The notes beneath the pieces are model-generated. The model was not told the DNA's origin, did not search any database, and saw only the letters and a list, made by a program, of their open reading frames with translations. A program made the position numbers and the translations under genes. Below, in pieces: positions 17,165 to 26,501 of a stretch of DNA of 64,000 nucleotides. Each line of letters starts with the position of its first letter. Positions within the stretch are counted from its first letter, which is position 1. This DNA is from Gordonibacter sp. An230 (GTDB lineage: Bacteria > Actinomycetota > Coriobacteriia > Coriobacteriales > Eggerthellaceae): assembly GCF_002159915.1 (NCBI RefSeq), contig NZ_NFJP01000016.1, positions 18,052-82,051 of the forward strand, given 5' to 3'.

Positions 17165-19813
17165 ATGGGATACGGCAACGTTGCCGAGCCGTTTCTGGAA
17201 AGCGTGCGCGCGCATCCCGACAAGGTCGCGGTGATCTTCGACGGCGACGAGATAACCTACGGCGAGCTGAACGCCCGCGTCAACCAGATCGCGCACCTGC
17301 TTGCGGACGACGCGGGCGTGCAGCCCGGCGACCGCGTGGCATATTTGCTGCCGAACTGCCCCGAGATTTTGGAGGTGTATTACGCCGTCCAGAAGATCGG
17401 GGCCGTGGCCGTTCCGCTGAACTACAAGCTCATTTCGCGCGAGATCGGCTATCTTGTGGATGCGAGCGGAGCGGGAACGCTCCTGTTCGCATCGCAGTTC
17501 GCCGCGTCCGTGGCCGAGGCGTCGCGCTCGTTTTCGGACAAGGTGACGCTTGTCAGCGTGGATGCGGGGCGAAGGGCGCAGTGCGACGTCGCCGCTTGCT
17601 TCGACGCGCCCCTCGTCTCTCTTGATCGAGCGTGCGCATGCAAAAGCGCCGACGAGCCTTTGTTGTTCCGCGACCAAGACGCTCTGTCGCGCATCCAGTA
17701 CACAGGCGGCTCCACCGGCGTGCCGAAAGGGGCCGCGCGCACGCATGCCGCCGACCTTGTGGAGCTCGATGCCATCATGGACTCCAACGGCATCGGCGAT
17801 GAGCCAGATGCCGTCGTGCTCATCCAGTGTCCGCTCGAGCATCACGGCGGACACAGCTGGTTCTCGCTCGTCTTGGCGGTTGGCGCGACGCTCGTTATCT
17901 GCGAGGCGTTCAACGCGGAGCGGATACTGCATTGCATCGACCGCTATCGCGTGACGCATATGATCCTGCTGCCGCCCACCACGTATTTGCGCCTGCTGCG
18001 CTGTCCCACTATCGACCGGTACGATTTGAGCTCGGTGCGCCTCGTGCAGAGCGCGGCGGGCGCCGCCACGAAGCCTATTATCCAGGCCATCTACGACAAG
18101 TTCCCCAACGCGGTGCTGAACTACGGCTGGGGCCAGTCGGAAAGCGGCGCGGGCACCAGCATGAAGATCACCCGGGAGATGCTGGCGGCCGACTCGCCGC
18201 TGCTGGAAAGCGTGGGCAAGCCGATGAAGCACGTCGAGATGAAGGTGGTGGACGAGAAGGGCAACGAGGTGCCCGACGGCCAGGTGGGCGAGGCGCTGTT
18301 CCGCTCGGCCTCGGCGATGCAAGGCTACTTCGGCCAGCCCGACCTGACCGAGGGGGCGTTCGCGCCCGGCGGATGGCTGCGCACGGGCGACCTCATGATG
18401 CGCGACGAGCAGGGCTACTACTACGTGCGCTCGCGCAAGAAGGACATGATCAAGTCCGGCGGTGAGAACGTGTTCGTGGCCGAGGTGGAAAACGTGCTGC
18501 GCGCGCATCCCGCCATCGACGACTGCCTCGTGTTCGGCACGGACGACCCGGTGATGGGGGAGGCCGTGGCGGCGGTTATCCAGCCGCTGCCGGGGTCGAA
18601 CCTCACGGCTGCCGAGGTGCAGTCGCACTGCAAGCGCTTCATCGCCAGCTACAAGAAACCGCGCTACGTCGTGTTCATGGACGATCTTGGCCGCGACGAC
18701 GCGGGCAAGGTGCGCAAGGCGGACGTCGTCGCGTACTTCGATGCGCGCAAGGAGCAGGCCGCGCCCCGTCACCATGAGAAGATCTGCGACGATCCGCCCA
18801 TTTACCTCATACAGGTGCCCTATTCCGGTGGCACGCCCATCGGGTACACGAACGCCTACCTCGTTGCATGCGGCGAGCGCAACCTGTTGGTGGACACCGG
18901 CGTGAGCCATGAGGCGTCGTACGAGGTTCTGCGGTCGGCGTTGGAGGATTTGCAGGTGGAACGGGCGCGCACCGACGTGTTCCTCACCCATTTCCACATC
19001 GATCACCTTGGTTTGGCGGCGGCGATCGCGCGTAGGGACGCGTGCGTGTACCTGAGCGCGCGCGACGAGGAGCTGTTCCGTCGCCGGGGCGCGCGCTCGT
19101 ATCGCGGCACGGTGAAGGCGCGCCTCGCGTGCGAGGGCTTCCCTCCGGACGAGCTGGACGAGCTTGAGCGCACCGATGCCAGCCTCATCCCGCGTGTGGA
19201 ATGGCCCATGCCCGAGAGCTTCGTGAACCTGGCCGACGGGGACGAGGTGCGCTACGGCCCCTACCGGATGCGGGCCGTGGACACGCCGGGCCACACGCCG
19301 GGGCATCAATGCCTGTACCTGCCCGACCAGAGAATCATGTTCTACGGCGATCACGTGCTCATGAACAGTTCGCCCAACATGGCGCCGTTTCCCGACGAAG
19401 CGGATTCCCTGGGTGATTACCTACGCAGCTTGGACAAGGTGGCGCGGCTTCCGGTGACGTTCGCCTGCATGGGCCATGGGCTCGTCGATGCGCGACGGCA
19501 AGCCGAAGACATGCCCGCGCGCATCGCGTGGCTGCGCGAGCATCATCGACAGCGGCTCGACGAGATTCTCGCGCGAATCGCAGAGCGCCCCGGCATGACT
19601 GGCACGGAACTTGCTCAGTCCATCACGTGGAACATTCCGCATGGCGCTTGGGAGGAGATCCCCATCATCCAGCGGTGGATCATCGTGTGCGAAACGCTGG
19701 CCCACCTCGATCACCTCAGGGGCGAAGGACGGGTGCGCAGGGAGCGCACGGGGGATACGTACCGGTATTTCATGGGACAAGGCATACGGAGAATCGAAGG
19801 AAAGGAACGGTAG
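17165..19813 (+). CDS. Acyl-CoA ligase fused to a metallo-beta-lactamase-fold hydrolase
   Basis: 882 residues with two domains. About 1-540 is an AMP-forming acyl-CoA ligase: YTGGSTGVPKG near 179, GWGQSES near 320, LRTGDL near 405, and SRKKDMIKSGGENV near 423. About 545-882 is a metallo-beta-lactamase hydrolase with the zinc motif HFHIDHLG near 610, DTPGHTPGH near 704 and GDHVL. The start at 17165 follows AAGGGGG. The partner domain could hydrolyse a CoA thioester or other ester made in the pathway. The junction is continuous with no stop or frameshift. It ends two bases before the dehydrogenase start. Confidence 0.88.
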   Translation: MGYGNVAEPFLESVRAHPDKVAVIFDGDEITYGELNARVNQIAHLLADDAGVQPGDRVAYLLPNCPEILEVYYAVQKIGAVAVPLNYKLISREIGYLVDASGAGTLLFASQFAASVAEASRSFSDKVTLVSVDAGRRAQCDVAACFDAPLVSLDRACACKSADEPLLFRDQDALSRIQYTGGSTGVPKGAARTHAADLVELDAIMDSNGIGDEPDAVVLIQCPLEHHGGHSWFSLVLAVGATLVICEAFNAERILHCIDRYRVTHMILLPPTTYLRLLRCPTIDRYDLSSVRLVQSAAGAATKPIIQAIYDKFPNAVLNYGWGQSESGAGTSMKITREMLAADSPLLESVGKPMKHVEMKVVDEKGNEVPDGQVGEALFRSASAMQGYFGQPDLTEGAFAPGGWLRTGDLMMRDEQGYYYVRSRKKDMIKSGGENVFVAEVENVLRAHPAIDDCLVFGTDDPVMGEAVAAVIQPLPGSNLTAAEVQSHCKRFIASYKKPRYVVFMDDLGRDDAGKVRKADVVAYFDARKEQAAPRHHEKICDDPPIYLIQVPYSGGTPIGYTNAYLVACGERNLLVDTGVSHEASYEVLRSALEDLQVERARTDVFLTHFHIDHLGLAAAIARRDACVYLSARDEELFRRRGARSYRGTVKARLACEGFPPDELDELERTDASLIPRVEWPMPESFVNLADGDEVRYGPYRMRAVDTPGHTPGHQCLYLPDQRIMFYGDHVLMNSSPNMAPFPDEADSLGDYLRSLDKVARLPVTFACMGHGLVDARRQAEDMPARIAWLREHHRQRLDEILARIAERPGMTGTELAQSITWNIPHGAWEEIPIIQRWIIVCETLAHLDHLRGEGRVRRERTGDTYRYFMGQGIRRIEGKER

Positions 19814-19814
19814 G

Positions 19815-20996
19815 ATGGATTTCAGTTTGACCGACGAGCAGCAGCTTTTGCTCGAAAGCCTCGACGAGCTCATGGAGCGTTACTGCACCGAGCAGTACAT
19901 GAAGGAGTGCGACGAGAAGCACGAGTGGCCGCACGAGTTCACCGATGCGCTGTTGGAGAACGGATTTCAGATGCTGGGCGTGGACGAGAAGTTCGGCGGC
20001 ACGCCCGTGGACGTGATCACGCTCATGCTGGTGGCCGAGCGCGTGTGCAAAAACGGCGCGCCCATCTACGTGTACGGCAACCTGTGCGCGCTCAAGGACA
20101 TGACCGAGTACGGCACGCCCGAGCAGCAGGAGCAGTGCTTCGCCGAGGTGATGGCGGGCCGTCCCGGCTTCGTGCTGGGCTTCACCGAACCGGGCGCGGG
20201 CAGCGACAGCTCGGCGCTGGCCAGCACCTACAAGAGGCGCGACGGCAAGGTGTACCTCAACGGCAGCAAGTCGTTCATGACGAACGCCGTGAACTCGAAG
20301 TACATGCTGTGCGTGGCCCGCGACGCCGACGACGATCCTGAGGAGCGCGCCAACCGCTCGCGCTTCTCCATGTGGTGGGTGCCGCTGCGCGACGACGAGG
20401 GCAACCTGACGCCCGGCATCTCCATCGACCCGCTCGAGAAGATCGGCTGGAACATGGGCAACACCTGCGAGCTGCACATGCAGGACGTGGAACTTGAGGA
20501 GAAGGATCTCGTGGGCGTCGAGGGCAACGGCTTCATGCAGGCCATGGTGAACTTCGAGGTGGAGCGCCTGCTGGCATGCGCCCAGTCGCTCGGCGCCGCG
20601 GAGTGCGCCTACGAGGACGCCGTGCGCTACGCCACGCAGCGCGTCCAGTTCGGCAAGCCTATCGGCAAGAACCAGCTCATCCAGGAGCACATCACCGACA
20701 TGTACATGAAGATCGAGAACATGCGCAACTGGGTGTACAAGACGGCTTGGAAGATCGACAACGGCGAGTCGGTGCAGATCGATTCCGCCGTGGCCAAGCT
20801 GTACTGCGGCCGCGCTGCGTTCGAGGTGTGCGACACCGCGCTGCAGGTGATGGGCGGCATCGGCTACACGAAGGACTGCCGCGTCTCGCGCCTGTGGCGC
20901 GACCAGCGCGTCTACCGCATCGGTGCCGGCACCGACGAGATCATGATCCACATCGCCGGCCGTGCCATCCAGAAGCAGTTTGTTCCGTCGGCCTGA
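19815..20996 (+). CDS. Acyl-CoA dehydrogenase, CaiA-like (module A)
   Basis: A 393-residue FAD acyl-CoA dehydrogenase. MDFSLTDEQQLLLESL, GFTEPGAGSD (FAD/substrate loop) and RVQFGKPIGKNQLIQ are family blocks. The classical base site Tyr-Glu-Gly-Thr reads Gly-Ala-Gly-Thr (Ala371), while FEVERL puts a Glu near residue 250, the place of the base in isovaleryl-CoA dehydrogenase. It could oxidise an acyl-CoA, or reduce an enoyl-CoA as CaiA does. Electrons probably go to or from ETF/FixCX. The start directly follows the ligase stop, with GGAACGGTAGG upstream. Confidence 0.9.
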   Translation: MDFSLTDEQQLLLESLDELMERYCTEQYMKECDEKHEWPHEFTDALLENGFQMLGVDEKFGGTPVDVITLMLVAERVCKNGAPIYVYGNLCALKDMTEYGTPEQQEQCFAEVMAGRPGFVLGFTEPGAGSDSSALASTYKRRDGKVYLNGSKSFMTNAVNSKYMLCVARDADDDPEERANRSRFSMWWVPLRDDEGNLTPGISIDPLEKIGWNMGNTCELHMQDVELEEKDLVGVEGNGFMQAMVNFEVERLLACAQSLGAAECAYEDAVRYATQRVQFGKPIGKNQLIQEHITDMYMKIENMRNWVYKTAWKIDNGESVQIDSAVAKLYCGRAAFEVCDTALQVMGGIGYTKDCRVSRLWRDQRVYRIGAGTDEIMIHIAGRAIQKQFVPSA

Positions 20997-21059
20997 TGGC
21001 TGCCGGATCGCTCGACGCTGCGGCCTTTCGCGGCACCCCGCCTTGGCGCTCCAAGGTTT

Positions 21060-21215
21060 CGTCGCGTACTGAAGTACGCTTCCTCAACCTTTCACGCCGA
21101 TTCGGGCCACCGCGAAAGTCCTTGCTGGCTTTGTCCGATGACCGACCGCTTGTCCGGCCCCTCGAATTCGGGTCACCACGAAAGCCCTCGCCGACTTTGC
21201 CGAACCTGGTGTGTT
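21060..21215. repeat. Intergenic imperfect repeats
   Basis: This gap after the dehydrogenase contains CCTTGG/CCAAGG, a small palindrome GCGTACT-GA-AGTACGC, and two imperfect direct copies of an ATTCGGGYCACCRCGAAAG element with matching tails (near 21099 and 21168). No gene or clear terminator is visible. It may be a dispersed intergenic repeat. Confidence 0.5.
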
Positions 21216-21231
21216 GAGAAAGGATATCCTC

Positions 21232-22029
21232 ATGTCCCAAATATTCAATCCCGTCGACGATCTCATTGCCGAGCAATCCCTCGTCGACTCGCTCGTTGCC
21301 GATTTCGCCGAAGATGACTGGAACCGCATGGCGTCGTACTGCACCACGTGGACGTTCAAGGACGTCATCTGCCATATCGCGTTCTTCGACTACTGCGCGG
21401 TGGAGCTCTTGAACGGGCGCGGCGAGAGCGTGAACGCCGTGGCCGATGCCGCGTCCGAGCAAGACGAGCACTTCCATGTTTTGGCCTATCGCGATCAGAG
21501 CGGCGCCGACATCCTGAATTGGTGGCGCGAGCAGCGCACCCTCATGACGGCTGCCTTCATGGAACTGGGGCCGAAGGGCCGCGTGCCGTGGGCGGCGGGC
21601 ATTCCTCCCATGTCCGTGCGCTCTCTTGCGTCGGCGCGCCTCATGGAGCTGTGGGCGCACAGCGTGGATATCTACGATGCGCTGGGCATCGATCCCGTGG
21701 TGAAAGAGCGCATCACCTCCACGTTGTTCCTCTCGTGGCAGGGCCGTCCGAACATGTACAACGTGAACGGGCTGGCGTTCGACCCCGAGATTCCCCTGCG
21801 TCTCGAGTTGACGCTGCCGTCGGGCGAGGTGTGGGCGAAGGGCGAGCCGAACGACCAGAACTACATCAAGGGCTCGGCGAAGGATTGGGCGCTCGTGGCC
21901 ATCCGCCGTCGCAACTGGATGGACACCGGGCTCGAGGTGGTCGGCGACGAGGCGCGCACCTACGCCGGCATCGTGCAGACCTACGCCGGCCCCGCCGATC
22001 CTGCTCCAGAGGCGAAGAACCCGCGGTAG
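21232..22029 (+). CDS. DinB/MDMPI-like metal-binding protein (TIGR03084-type)
   Basis: A 265-residue protein resembling actinobacterial TIGR03084 proteins, related to the mycothiol-dependent maleylpyruvate isomerase N-terminal fold. WTFKDVICHIAFFDY (near residue 40) holds the first metal-ligand His, and RLMELWAHSVDIYDALG holds the second conserved His region. The reaction is not established. It is the last gene of module A, 235 bases after the dehydrogenase. The ATG at 21232 has AGAAAGGAT upstream. Confidence 0.65.
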   Translation: MSQIFNPVDDLIAEQSLVDSLVADFAEDDWNRMASYCTTWTFKDVICHIAFFDYCAVELLNGRGESVNAVADAASEQDEHFHVLAYRDQSGADILNWWREQRTLMTAAFMELGPKGRVPWAAGIPPMSVRSLASARLMELWAHSVDIYDALGIDPVVKERITSTLFLSWQGRPNMYNVNGLAFDPEIPLRLELTLPSGEVWAKGEPNDQNYIKGSAKDWALVAIRRRNWMDTGLEVVGDEARTYAGIVQTYAGPADPAPEAKNPR

Positions 22030-22121
22030 GGCGCTCGAAGGGCGTTTCGAAGGCGCTTTGGCGCTTTTCGTCCAAAGCGTGCTCCAGGCTGTTTTGGGAG
22101 AGGGGGCTGCGATACGGTTCG

Positions 22122-22131
22122 CCCCCCCCCC
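22122..22131. repeat. C10 homopolymer
   Basis: Ten consecutive C residues lie in the 167-base gap between the convergent TIGR03084-like gene and the acetyltransferase. It is downstream of both, so an effect on expression is not obvious. Confidence 0.85.
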
Positions 22132-22196
22132 TCCTCCGAGCAAGTGCGATGGTTCGCGTTCGATGCTGGTGTTTTCGGACGCTTTCCTTTGAGGCG

Positions 22197-22625
22197 CTAC
22201 CGGTAGATCATGGGAACGGGCTCGCAGACGGCGAGGTCAGGGCATGTGTCGCAGTCCTCGCCAAGAGCGGGGGAGATGCGTTCGCTGCTTACGCGCTCGC
22301 ATCCCAGTGCCGTGTAGAAGGGAACTGCCGACCCGCGCGCGACGAGTAGCAGGGTTCCATAGCGCGCCCGAGCGTCTTCCATGAGCGCCCGTCCGACGCC
22401 TTGTCTCCGCGCATGGGCGTCTACCACGATGGGATTGACGTAGCGGTTTCCCTCGGCTTCGACGATGCGGATGAAGCCCGCGATGCGTTTCTCGGATATC
22501 GCGACGTACGACGTTCCGCGCGGAGCGAGGACGCCCATGCCGGCTTCCTCGGCTAAGCGCGCTATCGCGTCGGCGTCGCTCTTCGATGCCGGACGGATGT
22601 GGAGATCGACTGCGTCGTGCGTCAT
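22197..22625 (-). CDS. GNAT family N-acetyltransferase with Cys-rich tail
   Basis: A 142-residue GNAT acetyltransferase. NPIVVDAHARRQGVGRALMEDA carries the acetyl-CoA loop (R/Q-x-x-G-x-G/A), and VPFYTALGCERV is motif B. The C-terminus CDTCPDLAVCEPVPMIYR holds three Cys, as in a subgroup of small GNATs that may bind metal. The acceptor is unknown. It is divergent from rpoN across an AT-rich gap and ends opposite the module A operon. Confidence 0.82.
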   Translation of the reverse strand: MTHDAVDLHIRPASKSDADAIARLAEEAGMGVLAPRGTSYVAISEKRIAGFIRIVEAEGNRYVNPIVVDAHARRQGVGRALMEDARARYGTLLLVARGSAVPFYTALGCERVSSERISPALGEDCDTCPDLAVCEPVPMIYR

Positions 22626-22664
22626 GGGGGCCTCTTCAAAATCGATGGTTATCTATATTTTGTA

Positions 22665-22685
22665 ATTAGCAAAAATCATGCTAAT
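22665..22685. promoter_or_regulatory. Dyad ATTAGC-N9-GCTAAT upstream of rpoN
   Basis: A perfect 6-bp inverted repeat lies 22 bases upstream of the rpoN -35 box and 40 bases from the divergent acetyltransferase start. Its position suits an operator for either gene. The local sequence is unusually AT-rich. Confidence 0.45.
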
Positions 22686-22707
22686 GTTTATAAAAATGCA
22701 TATTTAG

Positions 22708-22736
22708 TTGAAAAATTCATATAATAATCTTAAAAT
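22708..22736 (+). promoter_or_regulatory. Sigma-70 promoter of rpoN
   Basis: TTGAAA (22708-22713), 17 bases, TAAAAT (22731-22736). Each box has 5 of 6 consensus bases. It is 76 bases before the rpoN ATG and probably also transcribes the activator gene downstream. Confidence 0.75.
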
Positions 22737-22811
22737 GAAAACTGCCGTTTGCCGGCAAGGCTGTGCTCTGCCGAAGGAGTCGGCATTGGCGCGGCGGAGC
22801 AAGGGGGTTAC

Positions 22812-24233
22812 ATGTCTGAGCGTCCGAGCCAAACCGTGGGCGTGAAGGCCCGTTCGAGCGTTTCGCTGCGGGCGCGGCAACACCTTGCCCCTACTGCCAT
22901 TCAAGGTCTCGAGGTGCTGGCGTTGCCCGTTGCGCGGCTAGACGCGTACGTGCGCGACTTGGTGGAGCGCAATCCTCTGCTTGAGCTCGATTACGCCCGA
23001 GGAGATCTTTCGTTCGAGCAGTTCCCGGAGGAATGCCCTGAGGTGTCCGACGACCTCGATACGCCGACCGACGACTTTGGCGCTTGCGCGCCATCGGCTG
23101 TCGCGTGGGGTGCCCAGGGGTTCGACCTGGCTCGCCTGCGCGACGAATGCTCCCAGACTGAGACGCTTCACAGCCATCTGCGCATGCAGCTTGCGAGCGC
23201 GCGCATCGACGAGGATGATCGCGAGCTTATGGACGCCCTGATTGAGAACATAGACGATAACGGGTACTTCGCTGGCAGCATGGCGGCGGTGTGCGCGGAA
23301 ACGAGTCGGTCGGTGGAGGACGGGTTGCGTTTGCTGTCGCGCGTGCAGCAGCTCTCTCCTCGAGGAGTTGGCGCACGTGATCTTGCCGAATGCCTGATGC
23401 TGCAGCTTGACGATGATGTCGCATATGCGGAGGTCATCCGCGATATACTGCGTTCCGGTCTCGAGGATCTGGCCGAGAACCGCACGACGAAGCTCATGCG
23501 AACGTATCATCTGACCATCGATGACCTTTCGGCTTTGCGCGAGGCCATCTGCTCGCTCAATCCGCGACCGGGCGCTTCGTTCTCGCAGCGCAAAGGAACC
23601 GTCTACGTCATCCCCGATCTCGCTATCCGGCGCGACGGCGTCGGGTTCTCGGTGAGAGTGACTGGCGAGTTGTCGGAAACGCTCGTGCTCAACGGCGCCT
23701 ATGACCGTTTGATTCGCCAAGGCGCTTTGGATAGAGATACGCTGGAATGGGTATGCGAGAAGCGGGCCGAGGCCGACGCGGCGCTTGCGAACATCGATCA
23801 GCGGAAGAAGACGCTTCACCGTTTCGGCGTGTACCTGGTGGAAGCCCAGTACGACTTCTTCGTCGGCGGTGATGCACGCATGCGCCCGCTCACCATGCAG
23901 CAGGCGGCCGACGCGCTTGGCGTGCACGTGTCCACCATCAGTCGCACGGTTCAGGACAAGCGTGTGCTCACCCCATGGGGCGTGTATCCGCTCAAGCATT
24001 TCTTCTCGAGCTCGCTTGCATGTTCGGCGGAGGAACGGCGTCACGCGCTGTCGTCGCTGGCCATCAAAGACCGCATCAAGGACCTGGTCGCCCACGAGGA
24101 CCGTCGCACGCCGCTGAGCGACGCCTCGATCACCGCCATCTTGAACGGCGAGGGCGTGGACATCAAGCGGCGTACCGTGGCGAAGTACCGCGAAGCGCTG
24201 GGCATCGGGCGGCAATCGCAGCGAAGACGCTGA
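22812..24233 (+). CDS. rpoN: RNA polymerase sigma-54 factor
   Basis: 473 residues, the usual RpoN size. The N-terminus ([22 protein letters not shown]) is region I, which contacts the activator. The middle binds core polymerase (NPRPGASF). Near residue 380 [15 protein letters not shown] is the helix-turn-helix, and the RpoN box [13 protein letters not shown] is at about 452-464, which reads the -24 element. The ATG at 22812 is 76 bases after a good sigma-70 promoter. It is followed 28 bases later by an activator gene. Four -24/-12 promoters lie in the preceding 16 kb. Confidence 0.97.
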   Translation: MSERPSQTVGVKARSSVSLRARQHLAPTAIQGLEVLALPVARLDAYVRDLVERNPLLELDYARGDLSFEQFPEECPEVSDDLDTPTDDFGACAPSAVAWGAQGFDLARLRDECSQTETLHSHLRMQLASARIDEDDRELMDALIENIDDNGYFAGSMAAVCAETSRSVEDGLRLLSRVQQLSPRGVGARDLAECLMLQLDDDVAYAEVIRDILRSGLEDLAENRTTKLMRTYHLTIDDLSALREAICSLNPRPGASFSQRKGTVYVIPDLAIRRDGVGFSVRVTGELSETLVLNGAYDRLIRQGALDRDTLEWVCEKRAEADAALANIDQRKKTLHRFGVYLVEAQYDFFVGGDARMRPLTMQQAADALGVHVSTISRTVQDKRVLTPWGVYPLKHFFSSSLACSAEERRHALSSLAIKDRIKDLVAHEDRRTPLSDASITAILNGEGVDIKRRTVAKYREALGIGRQSQRRR

Positions 24234-24261
24234 GGCATCGATCGGACGGAGGGGAACGCAC

Positions 24262-26301
24262 GTGGTATATCGAAAAGAACACGCGATAGAGGCTTGGAAG
24301 ACGTTCGTCGGCACCGGCACCGTGCTCGAGGACAAGGTGCGCCCCGAAATCGCTCGCTCATGGATTCGATGCCGCGCGGCGGGCGTGAATCCGTGGTCGA
24401 GCGATTTCGCCGAGCAGAATGTCCCGCTGCTCGAGGAGAAGCGGGAGCGCTTCGCCGCCTCGCTCAAGGCAACCGTTCCGGTGATGGAGTTCATCAAGGA
24501 GATGCTCGGCTGCAACGTGTCGCTCATGGACGGAGAGAACTTCGTGTTCGAGCTGTTGTCGCCTCTGACGGCGTATCCGCGCACATTCGGCACCTTCATG
24601 CGCGAAGAGGACGTGGGCACGGGCAACGCGACCTTGGTCGCGTACGAAAAGCGTCCGGTGCGCGTGGACGGGTTCGAGCACTACCGCGCCATCGTGCAGA
24701 CGTACTCCGGCGTGTCGGTGCCCTACCTTGACGGGGCCGGCAAGTACTACGGCGCCATGAACATCAACAGCCCCTTCGCCGTGCTCCCGCAAAGCGCGCT
24801 GGAACTCTGCCGCATCGGCGTGTCGTTGACGAACGACCTGTATCGTGCGGGAGCGAAGAAAGGCGCGCTGCTCTCGACGGTGGACTTCTTCAAACCGCTC
24901 ATGCTGGCCTACGAGCATCCTGTCTTGCTGATCGATTCCAGCGGACGCATCCTCGGCGGCAACGCGGGCATGCGACCGTACTGTCCCGGTTGGGAGCAGT
25001 ACTCCTACGGGTCGCAGTCGCTCGGGGCCTACCTGGGGAAGGGCTTCTCCGTACAGGACGTGCTCGATTTGCCGGAGAAGCTGGAGGCCCCGCTGCCCAT
25101 ACGATTCAAGAAAGGCCGCTCACGTGCGACGCACGAGCTCAACCTCGTGCGTCGCGCTACGGTGGACATCGAAGGGCAGGAGCCGTTCGTCATGCTCGTG
25201 TTCGAGGACGGCGGCGAGGCCGAGCGCAACGCCAAGAGCGCCGCCGGTCGACGCAGCGATGCGACGGTCATGCCCACGGGAGGCGAGGTGGACTATATCG
25301 GCGAGACCGAGGAATGGAAGAAGATCGACCGCATGGTGCAGAAGGTGGCACCCATCAAGACGAACGTGCTGCTGCTGGGAGAGACCGGCACCGGCAAGGA
25401 GGTGGTGGCGCGTGCGCTGCATCGGCGCAGCGGGCGCGCCGGCAAGTTCGTGGCCGTAAACTGTGGCGCTTTTCCACGCGACCTTCTGGCAACCGAACTG
25501 TTCGGTTACGAGGGCGGGGCGTTCACCGGCGCACGCGAGACGGGCGCGGTGGGCAAGTTCGAGTACGCCGACGGCGGCACGCTGTTTCTCGACGAGATTG
25601 GCGAGATGCCGGTGGACATGCAGGTGAGCCTGTTGCGCGTGCTGCAGGAGCAAAGCGTGACGAAGCTGGGATCGAACACCGAAAAAACCCTGGACGTGCG
25701 CGTGATAGCCGCGACGAACCAGAACATCGAGCGGCTCGTGGCCGAGAAGAAGTTTCGCAGCGACCTCTATTACCGCCTGAGCCTCGTGGAGGTGCGGCTT
25801 CCGCAACTGCGCCGGCGCGCCGCCGACATCCCCTTGCTCGTGGACTACTTCAACGGCCAGCTATCTTCGATGCTCGAAGTGCCGTGCACGCCGTTTCCCG
25901 CCGAAACGGTGGAAGCGCTGCAAGCCTACAGCTGGCCGGGCAACGTCCGCGAGCTGCGCAACATCGTCGAGCGCTGCCTGATCATGCAGGGGGAAGGGGC
26001 AAACGTCACTCCGGACTCGCTGCCGCCTCATATAGCGAACGCGGCCAACGCGATGCCGGACGGCCCGGTCGCCCATGCGGTCTCTGGTGGACGACGCAGG
26101 CCGATGCCGATGCGGTCGAGCTTCGAGGAGGATGCGCTGTCCGAAGAGCGTCAGCTCATGCGGGCGCTGCTCGCGCAGCACGAAGGCGACCTTGCGGCGG
26201 TGGGACGCCAGCTCGGCCTTGCGCATGACGAGCTGGCCGACTTGCTCGACCGCCTCCATCTGCGTGTGCGCGTGGTGCTCGAAAGCGATGACGCGCTCTG
26301 A
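24262..26301 (+). CDS. Sigma-54-dependent enhancer-binding activator, AcoR-like
   Basis: 679 residues. The N-terminus ([16 protein letters not shown], then a GAF-like region to about 200 and a PAS-like region to about 330) resembles AcoR-type sensors of small molecules. The AAA+ domain has Walker A GETGTGKE near 373, the sigma-54 contact loop GAFTGA near 420, and Walker [11 protein letters not shown] near 441. The C-terminus ([22 protein letters not shown]) is a Fis-type helix-turn-helix. It starts at GTG after GGAGGGG. It is cotranscribed with rpoN and is the natural activator for module A. The ligand is unknown. Confidence 0.95.
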   Translation: MVYRKEHAIEAWKTFVGTGTVLEDKVRPEIARSWIRCRAAGVNPWSSDFAEQNVPLLEEKRERFAASLKATVPVMEFIKEMLGCNVSLMDGENFVFELLSPLTAYPRTFGTFMREEDVGTGNATLVAYEKRPVRVDGFEHYRAIVQTYSGVSVPYLDGAGKYYGAMNINSPFAVLPQSALELCRIGVSLTNDLYRAGAKKGALLSTVDFFKPLMLAYEHPVLLIDSSGRILGGNAGMRPYCPGWEQYSYGSQSLGAYLGKGFSVQDVLDLPEKLEAPLPIRFKKGRSRATHELNLVRRATVDIEGQEPFVMLVFEDGGEAERNAKSAAGRRSDATVMPTGGEVDYIGETEEWKKIDRMVQKVAPIKTNVLLLGETGTGKEVVARALHRRSGRAGKFVAVNCGAFPRDLLATELFGYEGGAFTGARETGAVGKFEYADGGTLFLDEIGEMPVDMQVSLLRVLQEQSVTKLGSNTEKTLDVRVIAATNQNIERLVAEKKFRSDLYYRLSLVEVRLPQLRRRAADIPLLVDYFNGQLSSMLEVPCTPFPAETVEALQAYSWPGNVRELRNIVERCLIMQGEGANVTPDSLPPHIANAANAMPDGPVAHAVSGGRRRPMPMRSSFEEDALSEERQLMRALLAQHEGDLAAVGRQLGLAHDELADLLDRLHLRVRVVLESDDAL

Positions 26302-26334
26302 CGTCGCGCGGCCGCTTCTTCCTAAAGGACGTCG

Positions 26335-26362
26335 GCGGGCCGCTCGAGGCCGAGCGGCCCGC
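26335..26362 (+). terminator. Hairpin after the activator gene
   Basis: GCGGGCCGCTCG (26335-26346) pairs with CGAGCGGCCCGC (26351-26362) around AGGC. The 12-bp stem has no T tail. The rest of 26302-26501 shows nothing else. Confidence 0.55.
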
Positions 26363-26501
26363 GGCATCTGCGATGCTGCATGGACGGAGGCGCCGCGAGG
26401 AGCCCGGGAGGGGCATTGTCGGGGCAATGCGATCATGAAAAGAGCTGCGGTCAGGGCTTTCGCGGTACGGTAAGGTGTGGGGTAGAGCTCTTGGGGAGAA
26501 G

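Noticed and set aside
12600..22029. Naming module A as the carnitine (cai) or bile-acid (bai) operon
   Set aside because: Shared families (CaiB, ligase, dehydrogenase, FixCX, ene-reductase) do not prove the substrate. No CaiT/BCCT carrier, CaiE, BaiE dehydratase or BaiA is present, and the gene order is different.
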